A DNA stretch of 64,000 nucleotides from Polyodon spathula (Eukaryota; Chordata; Actinopteri; Acipenseriformes; Polyodontidae), in assembly GCF_017654505.1 (NCBI RefSeq), contig NC_054540.1, positions 44,438,054 to 44,502,053 on the forward strand. Reading direction: 5' to 3'. Both the position numbers and the translations under genes were made by a program. Under the pieces are notes generated by a model, which was not told the DNA's origin, did no database searches, and saw only the letters and a list, made by a program, of their open reading frames with translations. This document shows positions 32,672-44,701 of the stretch, one piece after another (the first letter of the stretch is position 1; the number at the start of each line of letters is the position of its first letter).

Positions 32672-33299
32672 ACACATTAAAGTCTTTTCTCCAAATTACA
32701 TACTGTTTTTTGTGAGGTCACAACTAATGCTTTATTTTTTTTTTTACACTGCCCTTAATGCTGGTGAAAACCTCCCCTTTACATCAAAGAGATGCTTTAA
32801 TCTGTGTGTTTCTAGGCGCACTCTCATACCGTACCAACACCGGCAAGCAACAGCACTATTGCAGCATGCAATGTACTTTTATGTCAAAGCCCAAGCTCCC
32901 CTTTGTTATTAATTCAGTTTGTGGTGGATTTCTGGTAGGTAATTGTTTTAGACATTTCCGTGTGACAAACATAACAAAATGACAAAAAAAAATATCATAT
33001 ATATGTGTATAAGTGTACCTTTTAAGCCCACCAAGTCTAGTTTGAACCCTTTAAGATGTTTAGCTCAGGTTTTCTGCCAGTTAAGAGTGGTGTAAATGAA
33101 ATATTAAATCATTAATTTGTTCTTTCATGACTTTATATAAACTAATATTATTTATGAGCTAAATCTGGACTGGGCTTAACAGGGACCACTTAAGCCCAGG
33201 GTTTATGGCGTCCTTTTTTTAAATATTACTACAGGTTTTTTAAAATTAAAATACAAACCGATTTCACTCATCAAATTGTGTGACTTTAAAGCCACATCA

Positions 33300-34190
33300 A
33301 GCACATCCTTCATCATGGATGGAAAATCATTCTGACCTTGTCACGACTGACACGGGCATGACATCGTTGTTTTACCCCGTTTTGCCTCTCCAAACACAGC
33401 TTTGTACAGGAGTTGTAAGATCAGATGGGAGCCTCAAGAGGCTCTTAGAGCTAATTTCAGAGAAACATGTGATGTATGTCCATCAAAAATAAGGACTAGG
33501 AGACTTCATCCGTGACCTTGGAGGACTCTTCAGTGACCTCTCCATCCAGCCACGATCAGACACAGCATACTCGGCTAATTCTGGACCATTCTGACATGTG
33601 CTATAGAAGCATTTACCTTTGTATATTATGTATGGAGGCAGACTTATCCCAGCCGCCAGTCATCCATATGGTTATTTGTTCTCTTCCACTACCCCCAGGG
33701 ATTTGGTAGATATTTTTTGATCCTCTTGGAGCCAGGAATTGGTCAGGTGCAGGGTCTATGATGAAGCCAGTTTCACCTATATTAAATATGTTTTGTGGTT
33801 TGTCATTGATATTGTTTTCATTCAGTGCAATTGTAAGAATTTCATTAAACCAGTGCTCCAGTAAGGTAGGATCTGACGTTGCCTTGGCTCACACAGAAAT
33901 TGTTCAGATTTTCTGACTGAGCTCTGGATGATCTTTTATGAACCTGGCATATCACTCTGGATGATATGGCATGAGCCTGGCGTACCACTTCCTTCCAGGT
34001 CTCTGGTTGGCAAATAAAGTTTCAGTGTTGTTGGACTTAACATATTCTTCTACGAGATCTAGAAGATAATCTTTAGTAAACCCCCAATCCCACTGAGCTA
34101 CTCTAGGACCTGCATGATATAAAAAAGTGCTATAAACTAAAGAAATATTTATAGAAATATGAATCGGCAAATAAGTTACATATTTCAATC
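33300..34190 (-). pseudogene. Pogo/CENP-B-type transposase remnant
   Basis: Across several minus-strand frames the peptides are WGFTKDYLLDLVEEYVKSNN and RPGRKWYARLM (the CENP-B-like DNA-binding part). After these come LLEHWFNEIL, IFNIGETGF, APRGSKNIYQIPGGSGRE, LPPYIIYKGK, AEYAVSDRGWM and LIFDGHTSHVSLKLALRA. This is the order of a DDE_1 transposase. The first catalytic Asp (family form NVDETGF) is Gly here. The second (DGH) is kept. Many stops and shifts are present. Confidence 0.72.
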
Positions 34191-35056
34191 AAGCACTTGG
34201 CCTACACTGATATTCAGCCTAAAAAGCACTCCTTATGGCTAATTTTGACCTACAGGATATAGCCTGCTGTAATATCAAAGATGAACTAAGCCTATGAATT
34301 ACTGTTAAGTTTTTCAAGTTATGCTACCTGGAGACAGCTTGAAATTTCACAATACTGCTGCAGTTAGATGAACCTCAGGTCCCTGATGCCCCTCAACCTT
34401 GACCTCTTTGGTGACTCTGTCTAAACTTCCTGGCTAGCAGTGATAGGTTGATGATGGTGCCTTCTTGATAGAGGCAACATGCCTCCAACATGCAAGGGAA
34501 TGAACTATGGTTCTGATGTTTTTTACTCATCCTGTGTAAAATTACAAATTAAAATAAAATAACGTTGCAGGTGATTTTGATTGGTTTTACTACATTGAAG
34601 TACTTGACTTTAAATAATTGTTTTAAAATTGGTTTAGTTTGGATTATCACCTAAATGGGCTTAATGGGTGCAACACCATTTACTAATTATAAGGTAGAAT
34701 TATATAATTAGTTTACTCTTCCAATAAATACAAATACAAGACATCTTCAGATATAACTGTACTTATTTATGGTCATTGTGGGTTAAATTATTAAAACTGG
34801 GATCAGTGCACAATGAAATGTGCAGTGGCTATGTGATCTGAAGTGGTCATGTACCTTTTAATCCTCCTATTAGGTTTCGGGTCTATTTGACACTAGTTTC
34901 CATTTAGCTTAAATGCTATTTTTCTTTTAATTTTCACAGAAAAAAGAATCTTTGAGATGTTTATTTTGTATACATGTATACAAATAGATGTTTCGGGTCA
35001 CTGTGACCCATGGCATTTATCTGTGCAGATTTGTATGCAGGAATAAAACCAACTTC

Positions 35057-35057
<1 letters not shown>

Positions 35058-35100
<43 letters not shown>
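35058..35100. repeat. (TTA)n microsatellite
   Basis: A pure TTA tract inside the pogo-like element. Confidence 0.95.
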
Positions 35101-35922
35101 GGAAATGGCTGCACTTGTCTGGAGATATTTATAAACAAAAAAACTAACAATATATATCTACAAGGCAGAGCCTAATTTTCTCTGTCAGTACTGCAACAGC
35201 ATCTCACTGGTAAAGACCTTGCCAACCTGGAAGCTCCTCATTTTGGAGTCAAAGTAGTTTTATCACAGCTCCTGGACTAAAAGAGCATAAGAGTAAAAGA
35301 TTTGCAAATAAAAACATTTAATCAATTTAAGGCTGTTTAAAATTAGTTTGAAATTGCATCGGCTCAATATATGACCCAAAACATAATGGGTTAAGCCCAC
35401 CTTGAAAAAACATAAAATTGCAGAAAAGCATGTAAAATATTGCTAATGCCTTTTTTCATTTTATGATAAAGTCACCAGAAGGTATGGGATATTCTGAATT
35501 TTAGGCTTTTTTTTTGTTTTAAGTATGTAAATACCATACGACTAATCTGAAGACTAGCACATGTTTAGTTTCTAAAATTTCAAATAACCCATCTTTGTAG
35601 ATGACAATATTATTTATAAAAGTACTAATTAGTAAGATTCAGAACATTAATCTCTTAAAATTTACTTACCTTTAAAATCCATCAAAAAATATGTAAAATA
35701 AAGTTCTCTTTGGTTACTTGGACAGTGAACTGCCTTTCAACATGGCCATCAGGAAGTACAGACAGAAAAGCAGGCATATCTTAAGAACAAAAACTCTGAC
35801 TGGCTTCAAATGAAAAGTAAGATGAGTAGAACAACCCACTGGATTCATCATTTTTTAAACTGTTGAAAATAAGTGTTGGTGAGCTTAATAGGCGCATGGG
35901 CTTAATGGGTACACTTACCCTA

Positions 35923-36475
35923 TATATGGGCCTAATGAGCCTTGTAATATTGATGAACAAAATGAACATTAGTAAAATAATGCATACATATAATATACTT
36001 TTTTATTTAATCACCGATACTGAACGTGTCATCTGTGTCTTGGCACTCCAGGAAAGGTCTCAGTAAATGACAGACGCAACACCTTAGACATACGTACATT
36101 TTTAACAGTCATTTGGAAACTACAAGTTGTTCCCACCAGCCTTCTGATCAGAAGATCTACCAGCATGGTACTGCAGATGGTCACCAGTGTATTTAGCAGT
36201 GCAGAAAAGCAAAACGGAGCGTAGCTGTGCTAGACGAGCTCTCGATCAATTATGTACTGTACGTTCTTCCAAAATCATAAACAAAAACAGCCTCCATGCT
36301 GCCGCCGCCGCCACACAAAATTAACGAATGTCATGTTATGGTGGTCCGAGTTCAGGTGTTAGTTTAAACAGGGAATGCGCTCACTTCAGTAATGAATGGC
36401 GTGTGTGTACAACAAACAACCACAGCAAGTGCAGTCTGTTAATATGGTTGGCGCGCTAACCTCAGTATGTGTGTA
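35923..36475. other. Large AMMECR1 intron, no gene seen
   Basis: A short gap between the pogo-like element and Tc1 copy 4. It includes a small GCC run (GCTGCCGCCGCCGCC) near 36300 and nothing with a recognisable domain. Confidence 0.5.
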
Positions 36476-38030
36476 CAGTGGCTTGCGAAAGTATTGACCC
36501 CCCTTGGCATTTTTCCTATTTTGTTGCCTTACAACCTGGAATTAAAATTGATTTTTATTTGGATTTCATGTAATGGACATACACAAAATAGTCCAAATTT
36601 TTGAAGGGAAATGAAAAAAATAACTTGTTTCAAAAAATTCTAAAAAATAAATAACGGAAAACTGGTGCGTGCATATGTATTCACCCCCTTTGCTATTAAG
36701 CCTCTAAATAAGATCTGGTGCAACCAATTACCTTCAGAAGTCACATAATTAGTTAAATAAAGTCCACCTGTGTGCAATCTAAGTGTCACATGATCTGTCA
36801 CATGATCTCAGTATATATACACCTGTTCTGAAAGGCCCCAGAGTCTGCAACACCACTAAGCAAGGGGCACCACCAAGCAAGCGGCACCATGAAGACCAAG
36901 GAGCTCTCCAAACAGGTCAGGGACAAAGTTGTGGAGAAGTAGAGGTCAGGGTTGGGTTATAAAAAACCTGGCAAGAGAGGGCCGCCCACCAAAACTCACG
37001 GACCAGGCAAGGAGGGCATTAATCAGAGAGGCAACAAAGAGACCAAAGATAACCCTGAAGGAGCTGCAAAGCTCCACAGTGGAGATTGGAGTATCTGTCC
37101 ATAGGACCACTTTAAGCCGTACACTCCACGGAGCTGGGCTTTACGGAAGAGTGGCCAGAAAAAAGCCACTGCTTAAAGAAAACAATAAGCAAACACATTT
37201 GGTGTTCGCCAAAAGGCATGTGGGAGACCCCCCAAACATATGGAAGAAGGTACTCTGGTCAGATGAGACTAAAATTGAGCTTTTTGGCCATCAACGAAAA
37301 CTCTGTCTGTCGCAAACACAACACCTCTCATCACCCCGAGAACACCATCCCCACAGTGAAGCATGGTGGTGGCAGCATCATGCAGTGGGGATGTTTTTCA
37401 TCAGCAGGGACTGGGAAACTGGTCAGAATTGAAGGAATGATGGATGGCGCTAAATACAGGGAAATTCTTGAGGGAAACTTGTTTCAGTCTTCCAGAAATT
37501 TGAGACTGGGACAGAGGTTCACCTTCCAGCAGGACAATGACCCTAAACATACTGCTAAAGCAACACTAGAGTGGCTTAAGGGGAAACATTTAAATGTCTT
37601 GGAATGGCCTAGTCAAAGCCCAGACCTCAATCCAATTGAGAATCTGTGGTATGACTTAAAGATTGCTGTACACCAGTGGAACCCATCCAACGAAGGAGCT
37701 GGAGCAGTTTTGCCTTGAAGAATGGGCAAAAATCCCAGTGGCTAGATGTGCCAAGCTTATAGATACATACCCCAAGAGACTTGCAGCTGTAATTGGTGCA
37801 AAAGGTGGCTCAACAAAGTATTGACTTTGGGGGGGTGAATACTTATGCACGCTCAAGTTTTCTGTTTTTTTTGTTTGTTTCAATAAAAAATATTTTGCAT
37901 CTTCAAAGTGGTAGGCATGTTGTGTAAATCAAATGATACAAACCCCCAAAAAATCAATTTGAATTCCAGGTTGTAAGGCAACAAAATAGGAAAAATGCCA
38001 AGGGGGGGTCAATACTTTCGCAAGCCACTG
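36476..38030 (+). mobile_element. Tc1-type DNA transposon, copy 4 (both ends intact)
   Basis: The 1555-base element is bounded by CAGTGGCTTGCGAAAGTATT and its inverse AATACTTTCGCAAGCCACTG, with TA on each side (36474-36475 and 38031-38032). The outer and inner parts of the ends are well matched, so this is one of the younger copies. It carries a plus-strand transposase pseudogene. Confidence 0.92.
36889..37824 (+). pseudogene. Tc1 transposase with deleted helix-turn-helix (copy 4)
   Basis: It starts MKTKELSKQVRDKVVEK. A TAG stop follows at 36940-36942. The frame then passes GLGYK straight to NLAREGRPPKLT, so most of the DNA-binding helix-turn-helix is missing. A second frame carries ARKKPLL and [12 protein letters not shown], with the first catalytic Asp intact. 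A shift at about 37300 leads to [28 protein letters not shown] and [10 protein letters not shown], so the second Asp and the Glu are intact. A two-base loss near SNEGAG shifts the C-terminus, whose last codons read GGSTKY-TGA. All catalytic residues survive, but the protein is broken. Confidence 0.88.
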
Positions 38031-38032
38031 TA

Positions 38033-41000
38033 CGTGGCTTAAATTTATGCACGGCAGGGCTGCAGAGACTTTTACTTGCATTTTTAGCAGAAAATGCTTT
38101 GAAAGATAATTTTAGGACTCAACACAGAAATAGAAGTCTACAGATCTACCAATAAAGGAGTACAGTATACGTCTCTCTAGTAGCAATGCATGTGATCTGG
38201 CCTTTCTGAACTGTGTGAAATGGCTCAGGGCATTTCAGTACTATTTTCAAACGGATCTCCCCATTTTTTTATGAGATGTGTGTGCAACTCCCAGAGTCTG
38301 TTAAGAAACCTCCACCCAAATAAAAAACATATTTTGTAACTTGACAAAAAATGCTGGCTCTCCCTTTAAAAACACGTGCCAATATTTATGTGCTGATGTC
38401 GGTCCAAAAAGAGAAAGAAAAAAATCACCATCTCACGTGTTTTAAACTGAAGTGCGAGAAGGACGATAACAATCTGATCGAGCACAAATGCCTGGAAGTC
38501 CAGTGGTGTTGTATAAACACCAGCAGAATACGGTAACCCAAGTTTCACTCAACCCTTGAGATGGTGACCAAACTTGTGCGAGTGCTGTTCTTTAGCATCA
38601 GCTTTGTTTACCATTAAGAGTTTGAGGGTGATTAACTACACAGCAGCTCCCCTAGTCAGATGATGAGCCGATAACATCTCTTCAGCCAAAGAAGCAGGCA
38701 CAGTAATTTAAGATGTTACCATAATGAAAAGCGGTGAATGTAGAAGGAGTTGTGTAGGGTCAGCTGCTGCAGGGAAGAGAGTTTATTTCTCAAAACTGAC
38801 TATTTTAAGAACAGTGACAGCAGAACGCATTAAAATACTTGGGACTAATTAGTAAGTGTATTACTGAGAAGAAGAAAAAAAACACTTAGGGAATTAAATT
38901 AAGCTTACTGGATTGCATTAGAAAAACTGCTATTCATCACATTTAGCTCTCAGATTGTGGCATGAAAAAGAATGGCTTGGAGAATTCTAAAACTATGACA
39001 ATGTGCTTGCTGTGCTGTATTTAATATCACCCAAAACTGAACAAATTCACTGAAATAAACTTTTTTTACTGAAAAAATAAATAGTAACATAAACATAAGA
39101 GCTGGCTGTTACAAGCTCTCAGCAAGGACTTCACTAACAAACACTGACCCATACTGCACAACTGTACACAATTAAAAGATGAAGTCACCACTTTCACAAA
39201 CATTTGCAAAATATCTAAAATATAAAATATAAATATGCCCATTCCAGTCATCAGCTGCATAGATTAACCAAACAAGCGAGTACAAACATGAATGTTACTG
39301 TATCACTTTGCATGACTCCTTGGTGTGAGATGCCATGAATAAACCTTCAAGCTCCTTCATTTCACTCGTTCATTTCAGACACCTTTAACCAAGACGACTT
39401 GCAAAGGGAGATTGAACCTGAGAACCTGACATTCTGATGAGGAAAACTAAAATAGTGTTGGAAATTAATTAGATGGCAGTTTTTATTTAAATTTGGTTTT
39501 GTAACTTTTTTTGTAAGACCCCCCACCCCCCACTTCTAAAAAGCGAAATGCAAGCACTGTGGCTTGTGTATGTGTTTTATTTTTTTAATGTGAACATTAA
39601 GCAGGTTGCCATTTATTTTATAGTTGAATACAGTACAATATAATTGTACATGCAACAAGAAAACACTGCAGTAAAATGATTAGTGACAGTACTGTGCTGT
39701 TTATTACGCATCTGCACCATAGTGTTCCTCCTCTCTGAACAGTATTAAACACACACAAAGTATCATATGAGCTAAACTAAGCAAAAAGACATTTCATTGA
39801 AATGAACAGCAGCTAGCTAGCTAGCTCTGTAGATAAATTGGGGGCAATGCATCACATGTTTTGACCATTTTTTCTTCTTTCATTTATTAAAAAACAAACT
39901 AGCTAAAGTCAGCTAATATAGCCAGCCCGGCCTCAGAATTTATAACTTATTTGGTTTATTTTCCATCTTATTTTGATTTCTTAGTGTCGCTCAAATATGC
40001 CATGACATATTCTCTCTGTATAATTTACGTTGCTAGCTAACATTAAGTTAACGTAACTATCTAGCATTAGCTAACGTTAGCTAACATTACTTGTTTCACA
40101 AGTTGCTTTGGCACTACTGATCTTGCTAAGTTAGCTAACATCATGTGAATGTTAAAAATGATTTGTTTTTCGAAAAGGATTGGTAAATCTGTTGTTTTAG
40201 TGAGTATTCATCCGTTTGAAGCCACATACTTAACGTTATTGCCTACTGTAAGTTACATGTTTTGTGTGCATTAGCAAACGTTACTTCGTCCATTCTAAAA
40301 GTAAGGATTAATTAATTTGACATATTTGCTGTTTTTCCAGTCTTTACTAAGTGCTTGTTGCTAGGGAGCATCTTGCAACTAAATCATAAAATGAGGCTAT
40401 ATGTACTGTCTTTTATAAATGGTTCACCTTATGTACTGTATAGTAGCAAACAACCAAGTTTACTCAACATCGGTATTTAAACCAGCACCGCTCCACAAAT
40501 TTAAAAACCATATGACTGTTCACTTGAAATGAGCAGTGAAACATGGAGGTCTGTTAACCCTTTTATAATCGCCATTTTAAGTGAATTCTACCATCAATGT
40601 GTTTATATTCCAACTTTTTTCTTTCTTTTTATTTTTTTAGATTTCGCAATTTATAAATGTCACTGAGACTGTAGGGAAACAGGCCATTTTCATTGCTTCC
40701 ACTGTCAATAGACAATCAATCATCAAGAAAGAATTTCATTAAACACTTGCAATCTGGATGCAACCAGGCTCAACCGATTGTTGAAAAAGCAGCAGTATCA
40801 GCAGTTGGAAAGAAGGTAGTCGCAGCTGGAAAGGGGGATCCCGCAGCTTCATTCATTTTGGAATATAAATTTTCACTCTTGTTCTAGAGTTTTGAGTTCA
40901 TACTATAGGCTTCTCCTCAAGACAATGGAACTGTTGTGTTGTGCCATTGTAGTGCTTCATTTGCAGAATCATACTTTAACACTGTTTTCCCTGGGTTTTG

Positions 41001-41403
41001 AAACGGATTAGGTGGTGAGGCCACACAGGGGTTGGGCAACTGCGGGATGGATGGGTGAAAAAAAACAAAGAAACAAACATGTTTCTGGGGTCAATTTCAT
41101 ACAAAACAGGTTTGAGTGGCTTTTTGGTCATGTCCCCTTTAGGTGGGCGACCTAGCAAGGAGATTGGCAGGGAAAACCCTATTTAAATTACGAGGGAGAA
41201 CCTGCAAACTGTTTCTTCAATTCAGTTTACACTAATGTAAGATGTTTATGGTGGTTCTGTTTTAGACCGTACATGTTTATATAATTTCCAATTACACAAT
41301 ACTAACTGCTTGTGTTTTGTGTTTTATGCATGCTTTTCATAAATCACTAATTTGCCAACACACCAACTAACATGTAGAACTAACAATTTTGGTGTATTTA
41401 CAG
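38033..41403. other. Large AMMECR1 intron; GCTAACGTTA-rich patch, no recognised gene
   Basis: At 39369-39430 there is a fish repeat tail (CCTTTAACCAAGACGACTTG). From about 39815 to 40280 the sequence is rich in AGCTAGC and GCTAACGTTA motifs. At 40641-40738 an acceptor-like T run and AG precede an open stretch (FINVTETVGKQAIFIAS) of unknown meaning, ending at a stop. It may be part of the exon-like series that begins at 41404. Confidence 0.45.
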
Positions 41404-42887
41404 CAATCTGACAGAGTTGATTGTCAAAGGACCTTGGACAACCATAACTAGCCTAACAGTAAGTTATATATACTTGGTTGTAAAGGAAGGTATGGGATAT
41501 TTGTTGTCATTTTCTATGTACTCATACTATCACAATTTGCAGGTTCTTCCAGAGGAATACACAGGCATCGATCATGGCATTTTTATGTTGATGGTGAGTG
41601 GGTAAATAAACAGGGTATTTCAGCAATAAAACTCTTTGTGAAGTATGCTAATGTATTGTTTAATTCTTTTTATAGCATGCCTTTTACATTACAACGGATA
41701 GAGCCTTTGATTTTACTTTGGTGAGTGCTCACAAACATGCAGCAGATTTCAAGAGGAAATATGCAGAATGAGAATATGAAATCAATATTTATTTTCAATA
41801 GCGTTTGTTAGTTAGACACGCAGGTTATTTGTAAATGGTTGTGTGTACTCCTCATGGAGAACTTCTCCCTTGGAAGGTAGGTGTAAGATTCTGCTACCTC
41901 TTGTTATTTTCGTAAATAATGATTAACTCTGTATTGATATACTAAGTTAGTATATTTTTTTTTTTATGTTGATAGCCATGGAAGATGCTTTGCACACTGG
42001 AGAAGAGGCCGCCTTTCTGCTAGAGGAAGAGACTATTTGTTCTACAAAGGGACCACGTATTAGTCTGTGTATTCAAAGTTCTCAATAATTATGAATAACG
42101 CCTGCAACGTAACGCCAGATTCTTCCAATACATGGAAAGTATTTAATTCATAGTTACATGAAATTAAAGGTGACGCAACAGGAAGCTGAGAATGGAAAAA
42201 ACCAGGTATTGTTCTTTGTGGCGTCTCCAGCGTATTCCAGTTGTAGTCTCATAAAAGAAAAGTATCTAAAGCAAAGAAAAATAACAATTAAATGGAAAAC
42301 ATTTCGTCAACTGCATTAATAATTACGCTTTCTTTGAAGGATCAAAGTGAAGGATCCATTCAGATAACAGTATGTTTTCACTCTTACTTAAGTGTAGTAC
42401 AGTGTATGCCATATTTGTTACTGCACGTAGGTTGCTGAGAAAGTCTTAGAGAAGAAACATTATCATGGCAGCATTAACAAAAAAATGGAATAGAATTTTG
42501 TATTGGTAAATACGTGCACAGACACAGATATGCTTTGCTGTAGTCTACATAGGGGGAGTATGTATATTACAATGTGGGTATCTTATGTGTCAGTCTTTGT
42601 TAACAATAGCAATTTGAAGTTGGCATGGCAACTCTGCTTCAATAAAGTATGATGTAGCATGTTGCATCGTTCTCTTAATATATTATTTGTTGTGACTCTT
42701 CCTTATTTATGTATTTGTGTGTATTAAGACTATTGCAACATGCTTTTCTTTTTAGGAATCCAGAGTGATGCAGGTCATCCACTCAGCTGTCCAATGGATG
42801 CAAGAATTCAACCCAGCTTTCTCTGACATCGTTGACTCTCCAAGAGTGCTGACCATGAATGAAGAGGAAGCACAAGAAGCTTTTTAA
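41404..42887 (+). CDS. Unrecognised multi-exon coding-like series (micro-exons)
   Basis: Six short open segments with splice-like borders lie in a row: 41404-41458, 41543-41593, 41676-41720, 41824-41876, 41976-42063 and 42756-42887. The first four follow acceptors ending AG and precede GTAAGT, GTGAGT, GTGAGT and GTAGGT. The first three donors and the next three acceptors are all phase 0. Peptides in order are NLTELIVKGPWTTITSLT, VLPEEYTGIDHGIFMLM, HAFYITTDRAFDFTL, VICKWLCVLLMENFSLG, HGRCFAHWRRGRLSARGR and IHSAVQWMQEFNPAFSDIVD, the last ending EEEAQEAF-TAA. Segment five, in the phase set by segment four, runs to a stop at 42061, so the last segment does not join in frame. I do not recognise the protein. 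It could be an intron-bearing transposon gene, a decayed gene copy or an unknown nested gene. Confidence 0.35.
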
Positions 42888-42934
42888 GGATGTACGAAGA
42901 ATATTATAACAAAATGCAGAATATAGGACTATAC

Positions 42935-43205
42935 ATAATTGAGCCTTTAATTGAACTAATAATATGCCTAATCTGAACTTTTTACTTATTTTAAACAGAA
43001 GTAGATTTCACTTTAGGTATAAAATTGTATAATGAACATAAATTCTTAAACTTTTTATAAGCTACTCTATTTAAAAAGCTCAGATTAGGCAAATTATTAT
43101 TTCAATTAAGGGTTCAATTATGTAATTGAGTGCTTGGTTGGAACAAAAACCAGCAGGGCTGTGTTCCCCCAGGACCAGGGTTGAGAACCACTGTGTTAGA
43201 GGACT
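42935..43205. repeat. Stem-loop repeat with GGACCAGGGTTGAGAACC tail
   Basis: AATATGCCTAATCTGAACTTTTT at about 42960 pairs with AAAAAGCTCAGATTAGGCAAATT at about 43075, with further pairing of TTAATTGAA outside. The tail CAGGACCAGGGTTGAGAACC at 43170-43195 is shared, inverted, with 5797-5840. This looks like a nonautonomous interspersed repeat; its class is unclear. Confidence 0.55.
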
Positions 43206-43249
43206 AGTGGTTTACTGCTCACTGTAACATTGTAGTACGGTGTATATAT

Positions 43250-43460
43250 TTGGCAAGGAAGGGGTTGAAATCCTTCCCCTGCCTAGCAAAAGCCTGCAGG
43301 TGGCTGGGTGGTGATCGGAGTTAATTGAACAAATCAACCCCAGCCACCGGCTACAAAAGCAGCACTCTCTCAATTAGGAACCTTTTTTTTCTTAATAAAA
43401 CCCCTTTATTTACCTGCATTGTTGTCCCTGGGCCTCAGCCATTTGAGCTATCCCATCACA
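43250..43460 (+). repeat. LTR-like repeat with two hairpins (copy B)
   Basis: It begins TTGGCAAGGAAGGGG with a stem closed by CCTTCCCCTGCC. A second hairpin follows, GGTGGCTGGG paired with CCCCAGCCACC around a TTAATTGAACAAATCAA loop. Then come GGCTACAAAAGCAG and AATAAAACCCC. The end CCCATCACA lies at about 43460. The layout matches 27950-28155 (reverse) and 61972-62387. Confidence 0.45.
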
Positions 43461-43989
43461 CGCATATATAGAGCACTCTTGCTGAGGCTCTCAATCAAAA
43501 TATAGCTAGCTTAAAAAAGTCACTGGAGTGCATCTAAACACTAGGGTATTGTTTTATGCTTCATTATGCTTAACAATTCACTTATAAGTAACAGTGTAAA
43601 CAGAACATGCAGTTAGCCTACATCAGTGGTTCCCAACACTGAGGTCAGGACCCTAAGCCATATACAATCAATTTACAAAAAGATAATTGTAGAACATGTA
43701 CATATTAGCATGTTGTGTTAGTCATATTTACTTTAACTGAATAGTATAAAACATTTGTATATTTAAAATATAAAAGTATACGGCTATTTAAAGTTGTATT
43801 TGTAAGGCTGTATTTATGCTCAAAGGTTTATCTTGTCCGCAACATTAGAGGGTCACCAAACATTTTCTTTTTTGGTATGGGGTCATTTGGGAAGGACTGG
43901 TCCACATTAGTGTCTTAGCAAGCAGTTTCTGATTACACTAGTAGATAGCATGAAATGACACCACAGGCTACACAACAAGCTAGCTAACC

Positions 43990-44195
43990 TATCCATCCGT
44001 GAGGCAGGACTACACCCTGGACAGGACGCCAGTCCATCGCAGGGCACCACACACACACACACCAATTTAGAGTTGCCAATCAACCTGAACAGCATGGCTT
44101 TGGACTGCGAGAGGAAAACAGAGTACCTGGAGGAAACCCACGCGAACACGGGGAGAGCATGCAAACTAACCACCACGCCACTGTGCTGCCCTACA
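43990..44195 (+). repeat. Fish interspersed repeat (CCCTGGACAGG...ACACGGGGAGA)
   Basis: The stretch contains CCTGGACAGGACGCCAGTCC, a CA run, CAATTTAGAGTTGCCAATCA, TTTGGACTGCGAGAGGAAA and GAAACCCACGCGAACACGGG. This block is very common in ray-finned fish genomes. It is a non-coding repeat whose exact class I leave open. Confidence 0.75.
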
Positions 44196-44700
44196 AGCTT
44201 GCTAATATGAAGCTAAAGCAGGAGGTGGGACCTGACATCTGGGAGTGGAGTTTGAGACTTTAAAAAATAAATTATGTTTTTACTTTTATTTTGTTGTCAT
44301 AATGTTGTCCCTTATTTTAAGCACCGTACGTTAGAGTAACTTATGCTTTAGTTAACGCTAGCTGTAATAAGCTAAAGTTAATGTCAATTAGCGAGGCTGG
44401 CTAACGTTATTTATGACTCAATTTGTAGTCAAGGACTGTTAACTTTAGCTAGTAAACTAGCTAGGTTGGCTGATATGACTAAATCTGTCATGTTTCTTAA
44501 TTTCCCCTTAAAAACTAATATGTGGCTAAAAAGACTTTCAATTTGTTGTCATGGAAGTTTAATGTCCCAGACAGGGCATACATCCGGGAACGTCCCAGCC
44601 TGGTCGTGTCTGCTACATCACAACCGGAGTCTGGAGAAGGACGGCTGAGAGGGAGGTCCCTCTCAGCCTAGGTTTGCGGGGATGCAGCCATACATACTTG
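44196..44700. other. Intron; second GCTAACGTTA-rich patch
   Basis: At 44330-44470 TTAGCTAACG-type motifs recur (GTTAACGCTAGC, GGCTAACGTTA, AAACTAGCTAGG), resembling 39815-40280. No gene is supported. Confidence 0.4.
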
Positions 44701-44701
44701 C

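Larger units (their letters stand above)
33008..35922 (-). mobile_element. Pogo-like DNA transposon, about 2.9 kb, decayed
   Basis: The left end reads TAAGTGTACCTTTTAAGCCC. The right end, on the reverse strand, reads TAAGTGTACCCATTAAGCCC, giving an inverted repeat of about 20 bases. Related GGGCTTAA motifs recur inside at about 33172, 33195, 34657 and 35393, and again next to the right end at about 35883. A TA lies at each edge. A pogo/CENP-B-type transposase remnant on the minus strand lies at 33300-34190. The ends plus transposase support a single element; exact boundaries are uncertain by a few bases. Confidence 0.65.

Noticed and set aside
40693..40887. 64-codon plus-strand open frame (VEKAAVSAVGKKVVAAGKGD)
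   Set aside because: It has coding-like composition but no splice borders that connect it in phase with the 41404 series; mentioned only as a possible upstream part.
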